From: Thalassobacillus cyri
GTDB taxonomy: Bacteria > Bacillota > Bacilli > Bacillales > Halobacillaceae
Reading direction: 5' to 3'
Assembly (NCBI RefSeq): GCF_900107755.1
Contig: NZ_FNQR01000005.1
Coordinates: 163,775 to 227,774, forward strand
Length of the DNA: 64,000 nt
A program made the position numbers and the translations under genes. Position 1 is the first letter of the stretch, and every line of letters begins with the position of its first letter. Shown here piece after piece: positions 52,749 through 60,818 of the stretch. The notes below the pieces were generated by a model. It did not search any database, was not told the DNA's origin, and saw only the letters and a program-made list of their open reading frames with translations.

Positions 52749-52773
52749 GAGGACTCTTAGGGTCCTCTTTTAT
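52749..52773 (+). terminator. Bidirectional terminator
   Basis: Stem AAAAGAGGAC / GTCCTCTTTT between convergent genes, with T-runs each way. Confidence 0.85.
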
Positions 52774-52780
52774 TAGTTAT

Positions 52781-53032
52781 TTAACTTTGGTTTGTTTCTC
52801 TTCTTCGTAGGCCTAAGAGCCCTGCTAAACCAAGTAAACCTATCCAACTCCAGTTTGTATCGTTGTCATCTGCTGTTTGTGCCATGTTCTGGGTGTCGTT
52901 GAAATTATTATTCATGTCAGTAGCGACCCCATTGTCATTGTTGTTGTTAGTTTGTTCGGCAAACACTGGACTGGTAAAAACCGTAGCTGTAAGGGATAGA
53001 GTGCAAAGTAGATAAGCAACTTTTTTAAGCAT
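52781..53032 (-). CDS. Secreted WGxxGxxG-type small protein
   Basis: From ATG 53032 (AAGGAGG site; the frame from 53095 is longer but lacks one) 83 residues: a signal peptide (MLKKVAYLLCTLSLTATVFT, ending near SPVFA), an Asn-rich middle, and the C-terminal tripartite motif NWSWIGLLGLAGLLGLRRR. That last element is a hydrophobic anchor followed by arginines, as in sorting-type WGxxGxxG proteins. It is divergent from the phage late direction, so it is expressed in the lysogen. Role unknown. Confidence 0.75.
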   Translation of the reverse strand: MLKKVAYLLCTLSLTATVFTSPVFAEQTNNNNDNGVATDMNNNFNDTQNMAQTADDNDTNWSWIGLLGLAGLLGLRRRETNQS

Positions 53033-53107
53033 ATAAAATTCCTCCTTATATTTGACATCATGATTAGCATGCATTGATAAGGAGTGATTATGCATTAAAA
53101 ATTTAAT

Positions 53108-53614
53108 TTAAATCCCTTTGGAAAGAGCTTTCTTAGCTAAATTGATGTCATTGCTCAACAACTGGGTTAAGTTGTATGAAGGGTAATAACCGTTCTGATA
53201 CATGTAGGAATAGACTGCAGCATGCATATCTATTGTGTTATTTATTTGTTGCTTTAAAACCTTTCTTAAAGCAGGGGTTGCGGTTTCCGTAATTGCTATA
53301 GCGTAATTTCTGACACCCGTTTTAAAAAGTGCTAATAAATCACCTGCATAAAATGGTAACTCATCATCACGGTAATCACTACCATGTTCTGGATGTGGAG
53401 CCAGAGGATAGAAGGCGAGAAGCTCCTGAAGGTTTTTACTTAAACTGTTGATTGCTTGTTGGTATAACTTCTTAAGAGTTGGATCGGTAACTTTAGGATA
53501 CGCTTTTTTTAACTTCATAAGGCCAATAGACTGAAAAGCAACTAGCTCATGGAGATCTAAGGTTTCATGCCAAGCTAGATGCTGTGGCGCCTGTGATGCA
53601 TAATGCTGGTACAT
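53108..53614 (-). CDS. CotF-family spore coat-like protein
   Basis: 168 residues of ferritin-like helical bundle matching the coat F pattern: [80 protein letters not shown]. CotF proteins are abundant in spore coats of bacilli. GGGAGGG precedes the ATG. It sits between the tail and lysis modules in reverse orientation, the usual place and orientation for lysogenic cargo. Confidence 0.87.
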   Translation of the reverse strand: MYQHYASQAPQHLAWHETLDLHELVAFQSIGLMKLKKAYPKVTDPTLKKLYQQAINSLSKNLQELLAFYPLAPHPEHGSDYRDDELPFYAGDLLALFKTGVRNYAIAITETATPALRKVLKQQINNTIDMHAAVYSYMYQNGYYPSYNLTQLLSNDINLAKKALSKGI

Positions 53615-53795
53615 TAGAATCCCTCCCGAATTAATCTTTATACACTATTCGGGAGGAAAGCCTATGGAAGATTGTCTTCCTTGTTTTGGGCTAATGTTAG
53701 ATAAGAAAAGGGTGCCGTAGCACCCTGCCACCCGAGGGGAGAAGGGCGGCATTTTATATTATACGATTCACGGCAATAGTTTTAGGGGGGATAGA

Positions 53796-54005
53796 TTGGA
53801 GGAGATCACGATTGAGACGGTATTACAATATTTTTTAACACAGGGGCCCTTTGCGGCTCTTTTTGTTTGGCTGCTCATATATGTGATGAAGGCAAACCAA
53901 GAGAGAGAAATGCGGTTGCAAAACCTATTGGAGAAGTTCAGCGAAAAGTATGATGATGTTATTGATGAGCTCAAGGATATCAAAGATCGATTACCGCCAA
54001 GGTAA
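53796..54005 (+). CDS. BhlA/UviB-like holin
   Basis: 69 residues: one transmembrane helix (GPFAALFVWLLIYVMKANQE) and a charged coiled coil (LLEKFSEKYDDVIDELKDIK), the BhlA/XhlA layout. TTG 53796 follows GGGGGGATAGA. First gene of the lysis cassette. The preceding 53615-53795 gap contains GTGCCGTAGCAC and GCCACCC...GGGCGGC hairpins. Confidence 0.85.
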   Translation: MEEITIETVLQYFLTQGPFAALFVWLLIYVMKANQEREMRLQNLLEKFSEKYDDVIDELKDIKDRLPPR

Positions 54006-54041
54006 TTGGTCTTTTTTATTTCAAAATAAGGAGGAGATTAC

Positions 54042-54248
54042 ATGGATAAAGCAAGTATTGCGCGAATCATCAGTTTGATTGTTTCATTATTGACGTACTT
54101 TGGCATTAACGTGCCAGAAGATGTTGTGGAGGCTGCTACAGGAATCGTATTCGGTGTCCTTGTGCTATGGGCTGCTTATAAGAATAACTACTTGTTCAAA
54201 AAGGGACACGCTCAAAAATTAGAATTAGAAAAGAAAGGACTAAATTAA
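54042..54248 (+). CDS. SPP1-type phage holin
   Basis: 68 residues with two short membrane helices (IARIISLIVSLLTYFGI and AATGIVFGVLVLWAAYKNNY) and a basic tail, matching the SPP1/XhlB holin family. It lies between the BhlA-like gene and the endolysin, so it should make the membrane holes that release or activate the endolysin. Confidence 0.9.
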   Translation: MDKASIARIISLIVSLLTYFGINVPEDVVEAATGIVFGVLVLWAAYKNNYLFKKGHAQKLELEKKGLN

Positions 54249-54249
54249 T

Positions 54250-55206
54250 ATGACTGTATCTTTAAAAACATTGGTTAATCGTTCTATTAGGAACATGGGT
54301 GAAGTACATCCAGTCGTAAAAGACCGAGCTGTGACAATGATCGAACGAGCTTATAAAAAAGGTATATTAGCTCAAATCTCTGATGGACTGCGTACCTATG
54401 CAGAACAGCAGGCTCTTTATGACAAAGGGAGAACTGCACCAGGGAACATTGTCACTTATGCACAACCAGGTTATTCTTATCATAACTTTGGACTAGCTGT
54501 GGATTTCTTCCTGGTTTCTGATGATGGAAAGCGTGCACTTTGGACAGTCAATAAAGACTGGAAGCAAGTGGCCGCCATAGGGAAGGAAATAGGTTTTGAG
54601 TGGGGAGGGGATTGGTCACCTTTCAAAGATTTCCCTCACCTGCAGCTGACAGGCGGATTATCCCTTAGTGATCTGAGAGCCGGGAAGAAACCTATATTCG
54701 CTGTACAGACAAGCTATAGTCCACCGGAGGATGATGGCTTGCTGGAGAAAGGGGAAAACGGTACAGCTATCAAGCGACTCCAAGAGCAACTGCTCGATAT
54801 GGGTTACAGACTTCCGAAATATGGGGCGAATGGAGATTTTGGAGCTGAAACTGAAACAGTGGTGAAAGCATTCCAGAAAGATCGAGGCATCAAAGTTGAT
54901 GGCATTGTCGGTCCAGTAACAAGACAGGAATTAAAAGAAGCAGCCAAGCCGGTTCTTCCTGATGAAACCTACTGGGTGAAAACTCCTCTGTTTTGCGGTA
55001 ATGGGGTGCGTGCAGTCCAAGGAGCATTAGCTGCCAACAACCCGCCATTTTATCCGGAAAAGGGTGCCAGGAATAATGGTATTGATGGTTATTATGGCCC
55101 CAAGACAGCAGATGCTGTTGAACGGTTCCAGTCTTACTTCAATTTGAAGGAAGATGGAATATACGGACCAAATACTCGAAAGAAGTTGTTACAAGTGTTA
55201 AAATAA
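54250..55206 (+). CDS. Endolysin: M15 peptidase with two peptidoglycan-binding domains
   Basis: 318 residues. The N-terminal CwlK/VanY-type L-Ala-D-Glu or D-Ala peptidase has zinc and catalytic residues in SYHNFGLAVDF (His78, Asp85) and FPHLQL (His130), with GFEWGGDW between. Two PG_binding_1 repeats follow (about 162-236, GENGTAIKRLQEQLLDMGYR ... VDGIVGPVTRQELK; about 240-318, NGVRAVQGALAA ... DGIYGPNTRKKLLQ). It starts one base after the holin stop and is followed by a strong terminator. Confidence 0.95.
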   Translation: MTVSLKTLVNRSIRNMGEVHPVVKDRAVTMIERAYKKGILAQISDGLRTYAEQQALYDKGRTAPGNIVTYAQPGYSYHNFGLAVDFFLVSDDGKRALWTVNKDWKQVAAIGKEIGFEWGGDWSPFKDFPHLQLTGGLSLSDLRAGKKPIFAVQTSYSPPEDDGLLEKGENGTAIKRLQEQLLDMGYRLPKYGANGDFGAETETVVKAFQKDRGIKVDGIVGPVTRQELKEAAKPVLPDETYWVKTPLFCGNGVRAVQGALAANNPPFYPEKGARNNGIDGYYGPKTADAVERFQSYFNLKEDGIYGPNTRKKLLQVLK

Positions 55207-55243
55207 CATTTTCGGATGCCCCCCCATTCTCAATACCGAGTAA

Positions 55244-55276
55244 AAGCCCCGCCGAATTCAGGTGGGGCTTTTTTAT
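55244..55276 (+). terminator. Terminator after the lysis cassette
   Basis: Stem AAGCCCCGCC / GGTGGGGCTT with T-run, ending the late operon. Confidence 0.88.
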
Positions 55277-55399
55277 TGGTGGATATAGTTCAAATTAATT
55301 AAAAGTTATAGGTGTATTTATCTAAAAAGTGGGTTTTATGATTATTTATATTCATTTATGTGTTATTTTTTGGTTACAAAACTTGAAAGGATGGTAAAA

Positions 55400-56023
55400 A
55401 TGAATCTCTCCAATTTACTTCGCAGAAAATTAGCTTTATTGCTTGTATTGATGACTGTATTTTCATTTCCGGGTTCCACTTATGCTTACGAGTACTTTAC
55501 TAGCTGGTACGGTAACAATTACGAATTTAGAAGCGGGATTTCTTCAGGTACATATAATATTTCCCACGCTCCTAAAGCTTATAATTACAATGGCCATACT
55601 TATGATTTTTATCAGGTATATAATGACGCTCTTTGGAAGTGGAACTATAAATCAAATTCAAACATTTCTACTAAAGATAACTCTAAGACTGGGAAACTCA
55701 ACTTTTATGCCTCAAACTACGGAAATAATGGTTATTATGGTTGGGTGCATCATTATAACTGGGACGGATCTAGAGCAGGTTCTACCTGTCTAGCCTGTGG
55801 TCCTAAGACAGACTGGGACTACGCTAATTCAGCTTTGAATGCTTATGAATTTGATGAAGATGGATATACATCCTATGGTTACTTAATAAATGTAGCAGAA
55901 CATGAAATAGGACATATGTTGGGGCTAGCTCATGAGAATGATGTACCAGCAGTAATGAATCAACATAGTTGGGATTGGTCAATTCAAAAAGATGATGTTA
56001 ATGGTGTAAATAACCTTTACTAG
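55400..56023 (+). CDS. Secreted metzincin (matrixin-like) zinc protease
   Basis: From ATG 55400 (GAAAGGATGG site) 207 residues. Signal peptide (RRKLALLLVLMTVFSFPGST, cleavage after about AYA at 27-29), a Tyr/Asn-rich segment, and zinc motif HEIGHMLGLAH at 168-178 with a downstream Met-turn (AVMNQ, Met186). This is the metzincin HExxHxxGxxH signature. A CLAC pair may form a disulphide. It lies beyond the lysis terminator, the common position for lysogenic-conversion genes. Substrate unknown. Confidence 0.87.
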   Translation: MNLSNLLRRKLALLLVLMTVFSFPGSTYAYEYFTSWYGNNYEFRSGISSGTYNISHAPKAYNYNGHTYDFYQVYNDALWKWNYKSNSNISTKDNSKTGKLNFYASNYGNNGYYGWVHHYNWDGSRAGSTCLACGPKTDWDYANSALNAYEFDEDGYTSYGYLINVAEHEIGHMLGLAHENDVPAVMNQHSWDWSIQKDDVNGVNNLY

Positions 56024-56043
56024 TAATTACTGGAGGGAAAAAG

Positions 56044-56676
56044 ATGAAAAAAATATTATTTGTTTTAATAGCCATAATAAGTGTACTTGCTGCCTGCGGA
56101 GTACAATCTCAAGTTGTTGAAACCCAAAAAGATGTAAAGATAAATAGTGAAAATCCGATTAGTGATCAGGAAAAAGGGATAGATGGTAAACCTCAAGTAG
56201 TTTCTACTTCGTTTAAAGCTAGAGAAATTGAATCTTTAGAAAAAATGGTAGGCGAGTCAACATTAGTTGTTGAAGTAAAGGCTACGGATCAAGTAGAATG
56301 GATTAGCTACGAAGGGGCGGAATTCGCAATTTCCACCTTGAACATAAAAGAATTTATTTTAAATGAAGAGGATATTGATAATAAAGAAATAAAAGTATTA
56401 GGAGTAGTTCCTGATGTGGTTGAAAGAAATGAAAAATATTTATTATTTATGGAGAGGTATGAAGGCCCAGTAACTAATGATAAAGACACTTATGTCACAA
56501 TAGGTGGCTACCAGGGTAAGCTGAAAATAAATAGAGATAATAAAGTAGAGTACCCGGGTAAACCGCAATTTACTGATATCCCATCTTTTCATGATGAATT
56601 AGTAAATAAATCACCTAATGCTGTGAAGATTAAAGTGAAAGAAGCAATTAAAAAATCAAAAGAATCTAAGAAATAA
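56044..56676 (+). CDS. Lipoprotein of unknown function
   Basis: 210 residues; signal peptide MKKILFVLIAIISVLAAC with lipobox LAAC. The mature part is beta-rich (STLVVEVKATDQVEWISYEG, IKVLGVVPDVVERNEKYLLF) with a lysine-rich end. It follows the protease gene by 20 bp and is likely co-transcribed. It may be an immunity or anchoring partner; this is inference only. Confidence 0.72.
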   Translation: MKKILFVLIAIISVLAACGVQSQVVETQKDVKINSENPISDQEKGIDGKPQVVSTSFKAREIESLEKMVGESTLVVEVKATDQVEWISYEGAEFAISTLNIKEFILNEEDIDNKEIKVLGVVPDVVERNEKYLLFMERYEGPVTNDKDTYVTIGGYQGKLKINRDNKVEYPGKPQFTDIPSFHDELVNKSPNAVKIKVKEAIKKSKESKK

Positions 56677-56682
56677 ACCTTA

Positions 56683-56715
56683 CCCCCTTACTTTTATAAG
56701 TAGGGGGGATTTTTA
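56683..56715 (+). terminator. Terminator after protease-lipoprotein unit
   Basis: Stem ACCCCCTTACTT / AAGTAGGGGGG with T-run. Confidence 0.8.
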
Positions 56716-56728
56716 CGTTTATTTCCAG

Positions 56729-56772
56729 TTCACATTCTCTGCTTTCTTGGGTATAATAGGAACGTGCGTTCG
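56729..56772 (+). promoter_or_regulatory. SOS-type promoter with LexA box
   Basis: -35 TTCACA (56729-56734), 17-bp spacer, -10 TATAAT (56752-56757), then GGAACGTGCGTTCG (56759-56772). The last element matches the Bacillus LexA box CGAAC-N4-GTTCG at 9 of 10 fixed bases. Placement at the start point fits LexA repression of the small gene and yolD downstream. Confidence 0.8.
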
Positions 56773-56793
56773 TGTTCATGGAGGGGGATAATT

Positions 56794-57009
56794 ATGAAAG
56801 GATTATTTCTGAGAGCCCAAGAAAACAAAATGAAGCTGGAAATGTTTTATATGGATGATGAAGGAAGCCTGACCCAAAGAACTATTCGTGTATTGAGAGT
56901 GAGTAAAGAAAGCATTTTGGCCTACTGCTATGAAAGAAAGGAAGTAAGGTCATTCAAACAAGAGAACATTCTTTCCGCAGGTCCATTGAGAGGAAAGGTG
57001 GGTGCTTGA
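56794..57009 (+). CDS. Small WYL-like protein upstream of yolD
   Basis: From ATG 56794 (GAGGGGGAT site) 71 residues (MKGLFLRAQENKMKLEMFYM, then TQRTIRVLRV and ILAYCYERKEVRSFKQENIL) resembling the beta-barrel of WYL domains. It overlaps the yolD frame start. Such pairs accompany Y-family polymerase genes (uvrX) in SP-beta-type elements; no polymerase gene is present here. Confidence 0.68.
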   Translation: MKGLFLRAQENKMKLEMFYMDDEGSLTQRTIRVLRVSKESILAYCYERKEVRSFKQENILSAGPLRGKVGA

Positions 57010-57011
57010 TT

Positions 57012-57356
57012 ATGGATGATCGGCTCCGTGATCGGGGAACAATCAAATGGACTTCACTCATGCTGCCGGAACATGTGAAAATGGTAAAAGAGGTTTGGAA
57101 AGAAGACGAACGCATAGAAAAACCTATTTTAGATGAACAGCAAGCTATGGAAATAGGTTATACGCTCCGTAGATCACTAGCCGACGACTTAACTATTGAA
57201 GTGAAATATCATAATGGTTTCAACTTCAACTACGCTAGATGCAAAATACTTACTATCAATCAACTTGAAGGAAAACTTATAGCAACAGATGATTCGGGAA
57301 GTGAGCTAACCATTAATTTGAAGAATATTATGGAAGTGAATATAGTTTGGACATAA
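57012..57356 (+). CDS. yolD: YolD-like protein
   Basis: 114 residues from ATG 57012 (TTG 57006 is the alternative). The YolD pattern is clear: MDDRLRDRGTIKWTSLMLPE, HVKMVKEVWKEDER, and TLRRSLADDLTIEVKYHNGF. YolD-family genes are SOS-induced companions of error-prone polymerases in Bacillus. The LexA-type promoter upstream agrees. The stand-alone state is unusual. Confidence 0.85.
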   Translation: MDDRLRDRGTIKWTSLMLPEHVKMVKEVWKEDERIEKPILDEQQAMEIGYTLRRSLADDLTIEVKYHNGFNFNYARCKILTINQLEGKLIATDDSGSELTINLKNIMEVNIVWT

Positions 57357-57357
57357 T

Positions 57358-57391
57358 TGCCCTCCAGCATAAAGTTGGAGGGCTTTTTTAA
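57358..57391 (+). terminator. Terminator after yolD
   Basis: Stem GCCCTCCAGC / GTTGGAGGGC with a TTTTTT run. Confidence 0.9.
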
Positions 57392-57540
57392 TACAATCTA
57401 TTACTGTTCTGAAGAAATCTATTCATGTGAAAATAATCGTTAAGTTTATGTAAAAGAATAGTTTATCCTTAAACTCCGGGGTCATTCGGTTATATAATGT
57501 TCAAGGGTGATAAAATGGATCAGCAAAGAAAGGGGTATTT

Positions 57541-57930
57541 ATGAAATATATCTACAACCACTTAATCGGCGCATTAATTAGTACAGCAATTTATCTTTCT
57601 TTTATTTTTATGTATGGAATGATTCAGGATGGAAGTTTTGATTTAATTTCTTTGCCTTTTATATTTTTATTTGCTTTCCCTATTTACTTGCTAGTAGCTA
57701 ACCCTATCACCCGAATTATTAGCCATTTTTTGCAGAAGTATACTGGAAATTTATTGTTGTTCCTTATTCCTATATTAACAATCATTTCATTTCTAATTCA
57801 TTATGCATTTAGTATAAACAATAGTATTGAGAAAGTATCTTTGTCGGAATTTAATACCTTATTTACAGTTTTTTATTGTTTGATTACTGCCATACCTTCT
57901 ATTCTGGGAGTTGAGTATGTAGAGAAATAG
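57541..57930 (+). CDS. Four-helix membrane protein
   Basis: 129 residues with four predicted membrane helices (about 7-28, 36-57, 70-90, 103-125). A TATAAT (57493-57498) and AAAGGGG site lie upstream. A 9-codon mini-frame (57515-57544, behind AAGGGTG) ends in ATGA overlap with its start. No family recognised. It may be prophage cargo or host. Confidence 0.65.
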   Translation: MKYIYNHLIGALISTAIYLSFIFMYGMIQDGSFDLISLPFIFLFAFPIYLLVANPITRIISHFLQKYTGNLLLFLIPILTIISFLIHYAFSINNSIEKVSLSEFNTLFTVFYCLITAIPSILGVEYVEK

Positions 57931-58022
57931 TATACATAAAAATCATGTTTGCTATGAAAAGAATAAAAATATGTGATATGAAGAGGGATAATGGGGAGAG
58001 GTGTTCAAAATAAATCTCCCTT

Positions 58023-58328
58023 TCAAGACCTCTTTCCATTGAAATCCCCTAATTCTTGTTCAATAAATGATACCAATTTTTCTTTCACACTAAATCCAAG
58101 ATAAGATTCTTCTAAAAACGATCGATACTGATTCCTATTTCCTTCGATTTTCCATAACTGCACCTGAATAATGGGAAGGATCTCTTGCTCTGCAGGTATG
58201 AAGAAAGAATAAAATTGTTCCCGTATTTTCCTGTTGATTTCGATGGCATTAACTTTATCCATCTTCCTTAAATATAGATACTTCTTTGTACTGCCACCAT
58301 CAAACACGTTCAATTGTAACTCAATCAC
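58023..58328 (-). CDS. Hypothetical protein near prophage right end
   Basis: 101 residues (ELQLNVFDGGSTKKYLYLRK, INRKIREQFYSFFIPAEQEI). GTG 58328 with GGGAG 11 nt upstream. It has a beta hairpin then helices. Not recognised. The gap 58329-58570 downstream of the Spo0E-like gene shows no gene or clear structure. Confidence 0.55.
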   Translation of the reverse strand: MIELQLNVFDGGSTKKYLYLRKMDKVNAIEINRKIREQFYSFFIPAEQEILPIIQVQLWKIEGNRNQYRSFLEESYLGFSVKEKLVSFIEQELGDFNGKRS

Positions 58329-58570
58329 TATAGTTCAACTCCCTTTTTGCTGATCATAATCCTATCCTTCTTTGACAACTTTTATGTAAAGGCTTGAAAC
58401 TACCGTCTATTATTTCCATCAGTTAGTTAATCCTCCTTCAAATCTAACCCCTAACGTGCAAGAAGAGGTATCAATTACCACATCTTTATCATCGGACATG
58501 GCACTCAGGTTTGAAGTAATAAAAGACATAATAACTTTTATCCTCCAAGAAGCTTCCTAATTTCCTCAAT

Positions 58571-58768
58571 TTAACGTAGGCTATTAACTTTCGGAACAAT
58601 TTGCTGCTTTGGCTTGCTTTTATTTTTTCGAAAATCTAGCTCATTCAACAGGCTGTCCAAGGATTGTGAAACTTCTACTACTTGGGGATTCAGAGGGTCA
58701 TCTAAATATAAAGTGTACATTTTGTTTCTTAATTGCTCGACTTTGTCCTCTAGCTCTTTATCATTCAT
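58571..58768 (-). CDS. Spo0E-like sporulation regulatory protein
   Basis: From ATG 58768 (AAGGAGGTG site) 65 residues. It has the Spo0E phosphatase pattern of two helices: ELEDKVEQLRNKMYTLYLDD, then VVEVSQSLDSLLNELDFRK with the SQxLD signature that dephosphorylates Spo0A-P in this family. A copy at a prophage end could delay host sporulation. It is not certain whether it belongs to the phage or the host. Confidence 0.82.
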   Translation of the reverse strand: MNDKELEDKVEQLRNKMYTLYLDDPLNPQVVEVSQSLDSLLNELDFRKNKSKPKQQIVPKVNSLR

Positions 58769-58846
58769 GGCCAGCACCTCCTTTTTATGCTGATTTTATC
58801 TGATTGATGGGAACGCCTATTGGAGAGTGTGCCATTTCATGGTAGG

Positions 58847-59173
58847 TTAATTGAACACAGGCTCTTCCAAATGACCTAAGGATATAATGAAACGTTCATT
58901 TTTCTTATCAATATATAGGCTATACAGTTGATAAGGTTCAATTCCCAACTCCTCTTTTATCTCTTTGGGGATGTTGATTGCATTTTTTTCTGTGACATAC
59001 CTTTTGTTATAGATGCTGTCTGGGTTCGCTCTTTCAATAAAAATGTTCCGTTTATCACATGTAATATCCACTTCCTCTCCGATATTAATTCCGAACACTC
59101 TGCACCACTTGACAGGCATATAAATGACAGGGTGTTTAGGCAATTGCCTAGAGCGATACTTTTCCAGTTCCAT
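58847..59173 (-). CDS. Double AbrB-like domain protein
   Basis: 108 residues with two beta-hairpin AbrB/SpoVT-like halves: VIYMPVKWCRVFGINIGEEV, then DITCDKRNIFIER, and again AINIPKEIKEELGIEPYQLY, SLYIDKKNERFIISLG. AAGGAGGGG lies before ATG 59173. Possibly a DNA-binding regulator or an antitoxin without a visible toxin. It is the last gene before the mreB upstream region. Confidence 0.7.
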   Translation of the reverse strand: MELEKYRSRQLPKHPVIYMPVKWCRVFGINIGEEVDITCDKRNIFIERANPDSIYNKRYVTEKNAINIPKEIKEELGIEPYQLYSLYIDKKNERFIISLGHLEEPVFN

Positions 59174-59302
59174 AACGATTCCCCTCCTTCATTTCTTCTA
59201 TTATCCATCTATTTGTATCGACAAACTCAGATTTAATAAAACAAGTCTAAAGGTTCACTTTATCCATCTAAAAGTACTACCTTCGTCCATCGGTTAGTTC
59301 CT

Positions 59303-59363
59303 AAAACCTCAACAAAAAAATTCCCTCCCTAGAATTTTAACTCTATAGAAGGAAATTTTGGTT
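59303..59363. other. Hairpin and weak right-att candidate
   Basis: AAAACCTCA (59303-59311) repeats the sequence at 16204-16212 next to the integrase. It is followed by a hairpin AAAATTCCCTCCCTAGA / TCTATAGAAGGAAATTTT (59316-59363), terminator-like in both directions. The 59174-59760 stretch holds no gene. Confidence 0.3.
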
Positions 59364-59604
59364 TACTAAAGGAAGCTTGTAGTTCTCGATCAAGTCCAAA
59401 TGAAAGGAACATTTAATTTGCCAGGTTGCCTTTCTAACCTCACAGAAATATCACAGAATAATAATAAGTAGACGAAACGACACGAAAGCATGTTCCTGTA
59501 TAACTGAATTTTTCTTTCGTATATCATACAAAAGAAATGGCCCGAATCCATAAAAAGCCGAAAATATGATACTTGTAAGACTATCCATTTCTTCATTTTT
59601 TTCG

Positions 59605-59665
59605 TATAATTGAATAGATAGTGAAAATTAGCGCCTTTTTATAAGCTGGATCTTATAATGGGCGC
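59605..59665 (+). promoter_or_regulatory. mreB upstream -10 and leader hairpin
   Basis: TATAAT at 59605-59610 without a clear -35, then GCGCCTTTTTATAAG / CTTATAATGGGCGC (59631-59665), a hairpin in the mreB leader with a C/T-rich tail. Possibly an attenuator. Confidence 0.5.
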
Positions 59666-59766
59666 TTCTTTCTCTTGCATACTGAATTTTATTAACGGCA
59701 AGCATTATTAGATAATCACTAACGAACTAGAATACCCTCGAGATAGAGTAGAAAGGGAGATCGGTA

Positions 59767-60807
59767 TTGGGTTTATTTGGGTTTTCACAAGATTTAGGAA
59801 TTGATTTAGGCACAGCGAATACGTTGGTTTTTATAAAAAACAAGGGAGTCGTAGTCCGTGAGCCCTCCGTAGTAGCTCGTGACATTACGACAGGCAACAT
59901 TGAAGCGGTCGGGAATCCTGCCAGAAATATGATTGGACGTACGCCTAGCAATATTTCTGTGGTACGACCTATGAAAGACGGTGTCATCGCTGATTATGAT
60001 ACTACCGCTGAAATGATGAAGTATTATATCAACAAAGCGATGAAAAATAGATCGAGTTTTGCGAGAAAGCCGAATGTTATGATCTGTGTGCCTTCAGGCA
60101 TTACGATGGTTGAGGAACGTGCAGTCATTGATGCAACTAAACAAGCTGGAGCGAAAGAAGCATATCCGATTGCTGAACCTTTTGCCGCTGCTATCGGAGC
60201 AGGACTTCCTGTATGGGAACCGACTGGAAGCATGGTTGTGGATATCGGTGGAGGTACTACCGAAGTAGCGATTATTTCCTTAGGCGGAATTGTGACCTCT
60301 CAATCTATCAGGTTAGCCGGTGATGAAATGGACGATGCGATCATTCAATATATCCGGAAACAATACAACTTGATGATTGGAGAGCGTACCGCAGAAAATA
60401 TCAAAATGGAAATAGGTGCAGCCGGCAGTCCGGAAGAAGAAAAAGAAATGGATATCCGTGGAAGAGATTTATTGACAGGACTGCCAAAAACAATATCTAT
60501 CAACGCTGCTGAAATTTCTGGAGCATTAAAAGATACAGTAGATGCTATTATCGATGCTGTGAAAAACACACTGGAAAAAACACCTCCTGAGCTGGCAGCT
60601 GATATCATGGACAGAGGAATTGTATTGACTGGTGGGGGTGCTTTGCTGAAGAATATGGATCAAGTTATCAGCGATGAAACAAAAATGCCTGTTTTTGTAG
60701 CTGATGATCCGCTTGATTGCGTAGCGATCGGTACGGGGAAATCCTTGGAATACATCCATCACTTCAAGGCACAGCCTAACGTGGCTTCAAGAGCCAGAAT
60801 GGAGTAA
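59767..60807 (+). CDS. mreB: Cell-shape protein MreB
   Basis: Actin-like filament protein that guides lateral-wall synthesis. From TTG 59767 (AAAGGGAG, spacing about 8) the 346-residue product has phosphate 1 motif [31 protein letters not shown], phosphate 2 motif [18 protein letters not shown] and the C-terminal [15 protein letters not shown] adenosine motif. Followed by mreC and mreD, as normal. Confidence 0.97.
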   Translation: MGLFGFSQDLGIDLGTANTLVFIKNKGVVVREPSVVARDITTGNIEAVGNPARNMIGRTPSNISVVRPMKDGVIADYDTTAEMMKYYINKAMKNRSSFARKPNVMICVPSGITMVEERAVIDATKQAGAKEAYPIAEPFAAAIGAGLPVWEPTGSMVVDIGGGTTEVAIISLGGIVTSQSIRLAGDEMDDAIIQYIRKQYNLMIGERTAENIKMEIGAAGSPEEEKEMDIRGRDLLTGLPKTISINAAEISGALKDTVDAIIDAVKNTLEKTPPELAADIMDRGIVLTGGGALLKNMDQVISDETKMPVFVADDPLDCVAIGTGKSLEYIHHFKAQPNVASRARME

Positions 60808-60818
60808 CTGAAGCTTCT

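Noticed and set aside
58957..59208. 83-codon leftward frame overlapping the double-AbrB gene
   Set aside because: It is a shadow of the AbrB-like gene in another frame; the AbrB frame has the better ribosome site and a recognisable fold.
59390..59596. 68-codon leftward frame upstream of mreB
   Set aside because: No ribosome site, unusual composition (many Cys/Phe/Arg), and it overlaps the probable mreB promoter.
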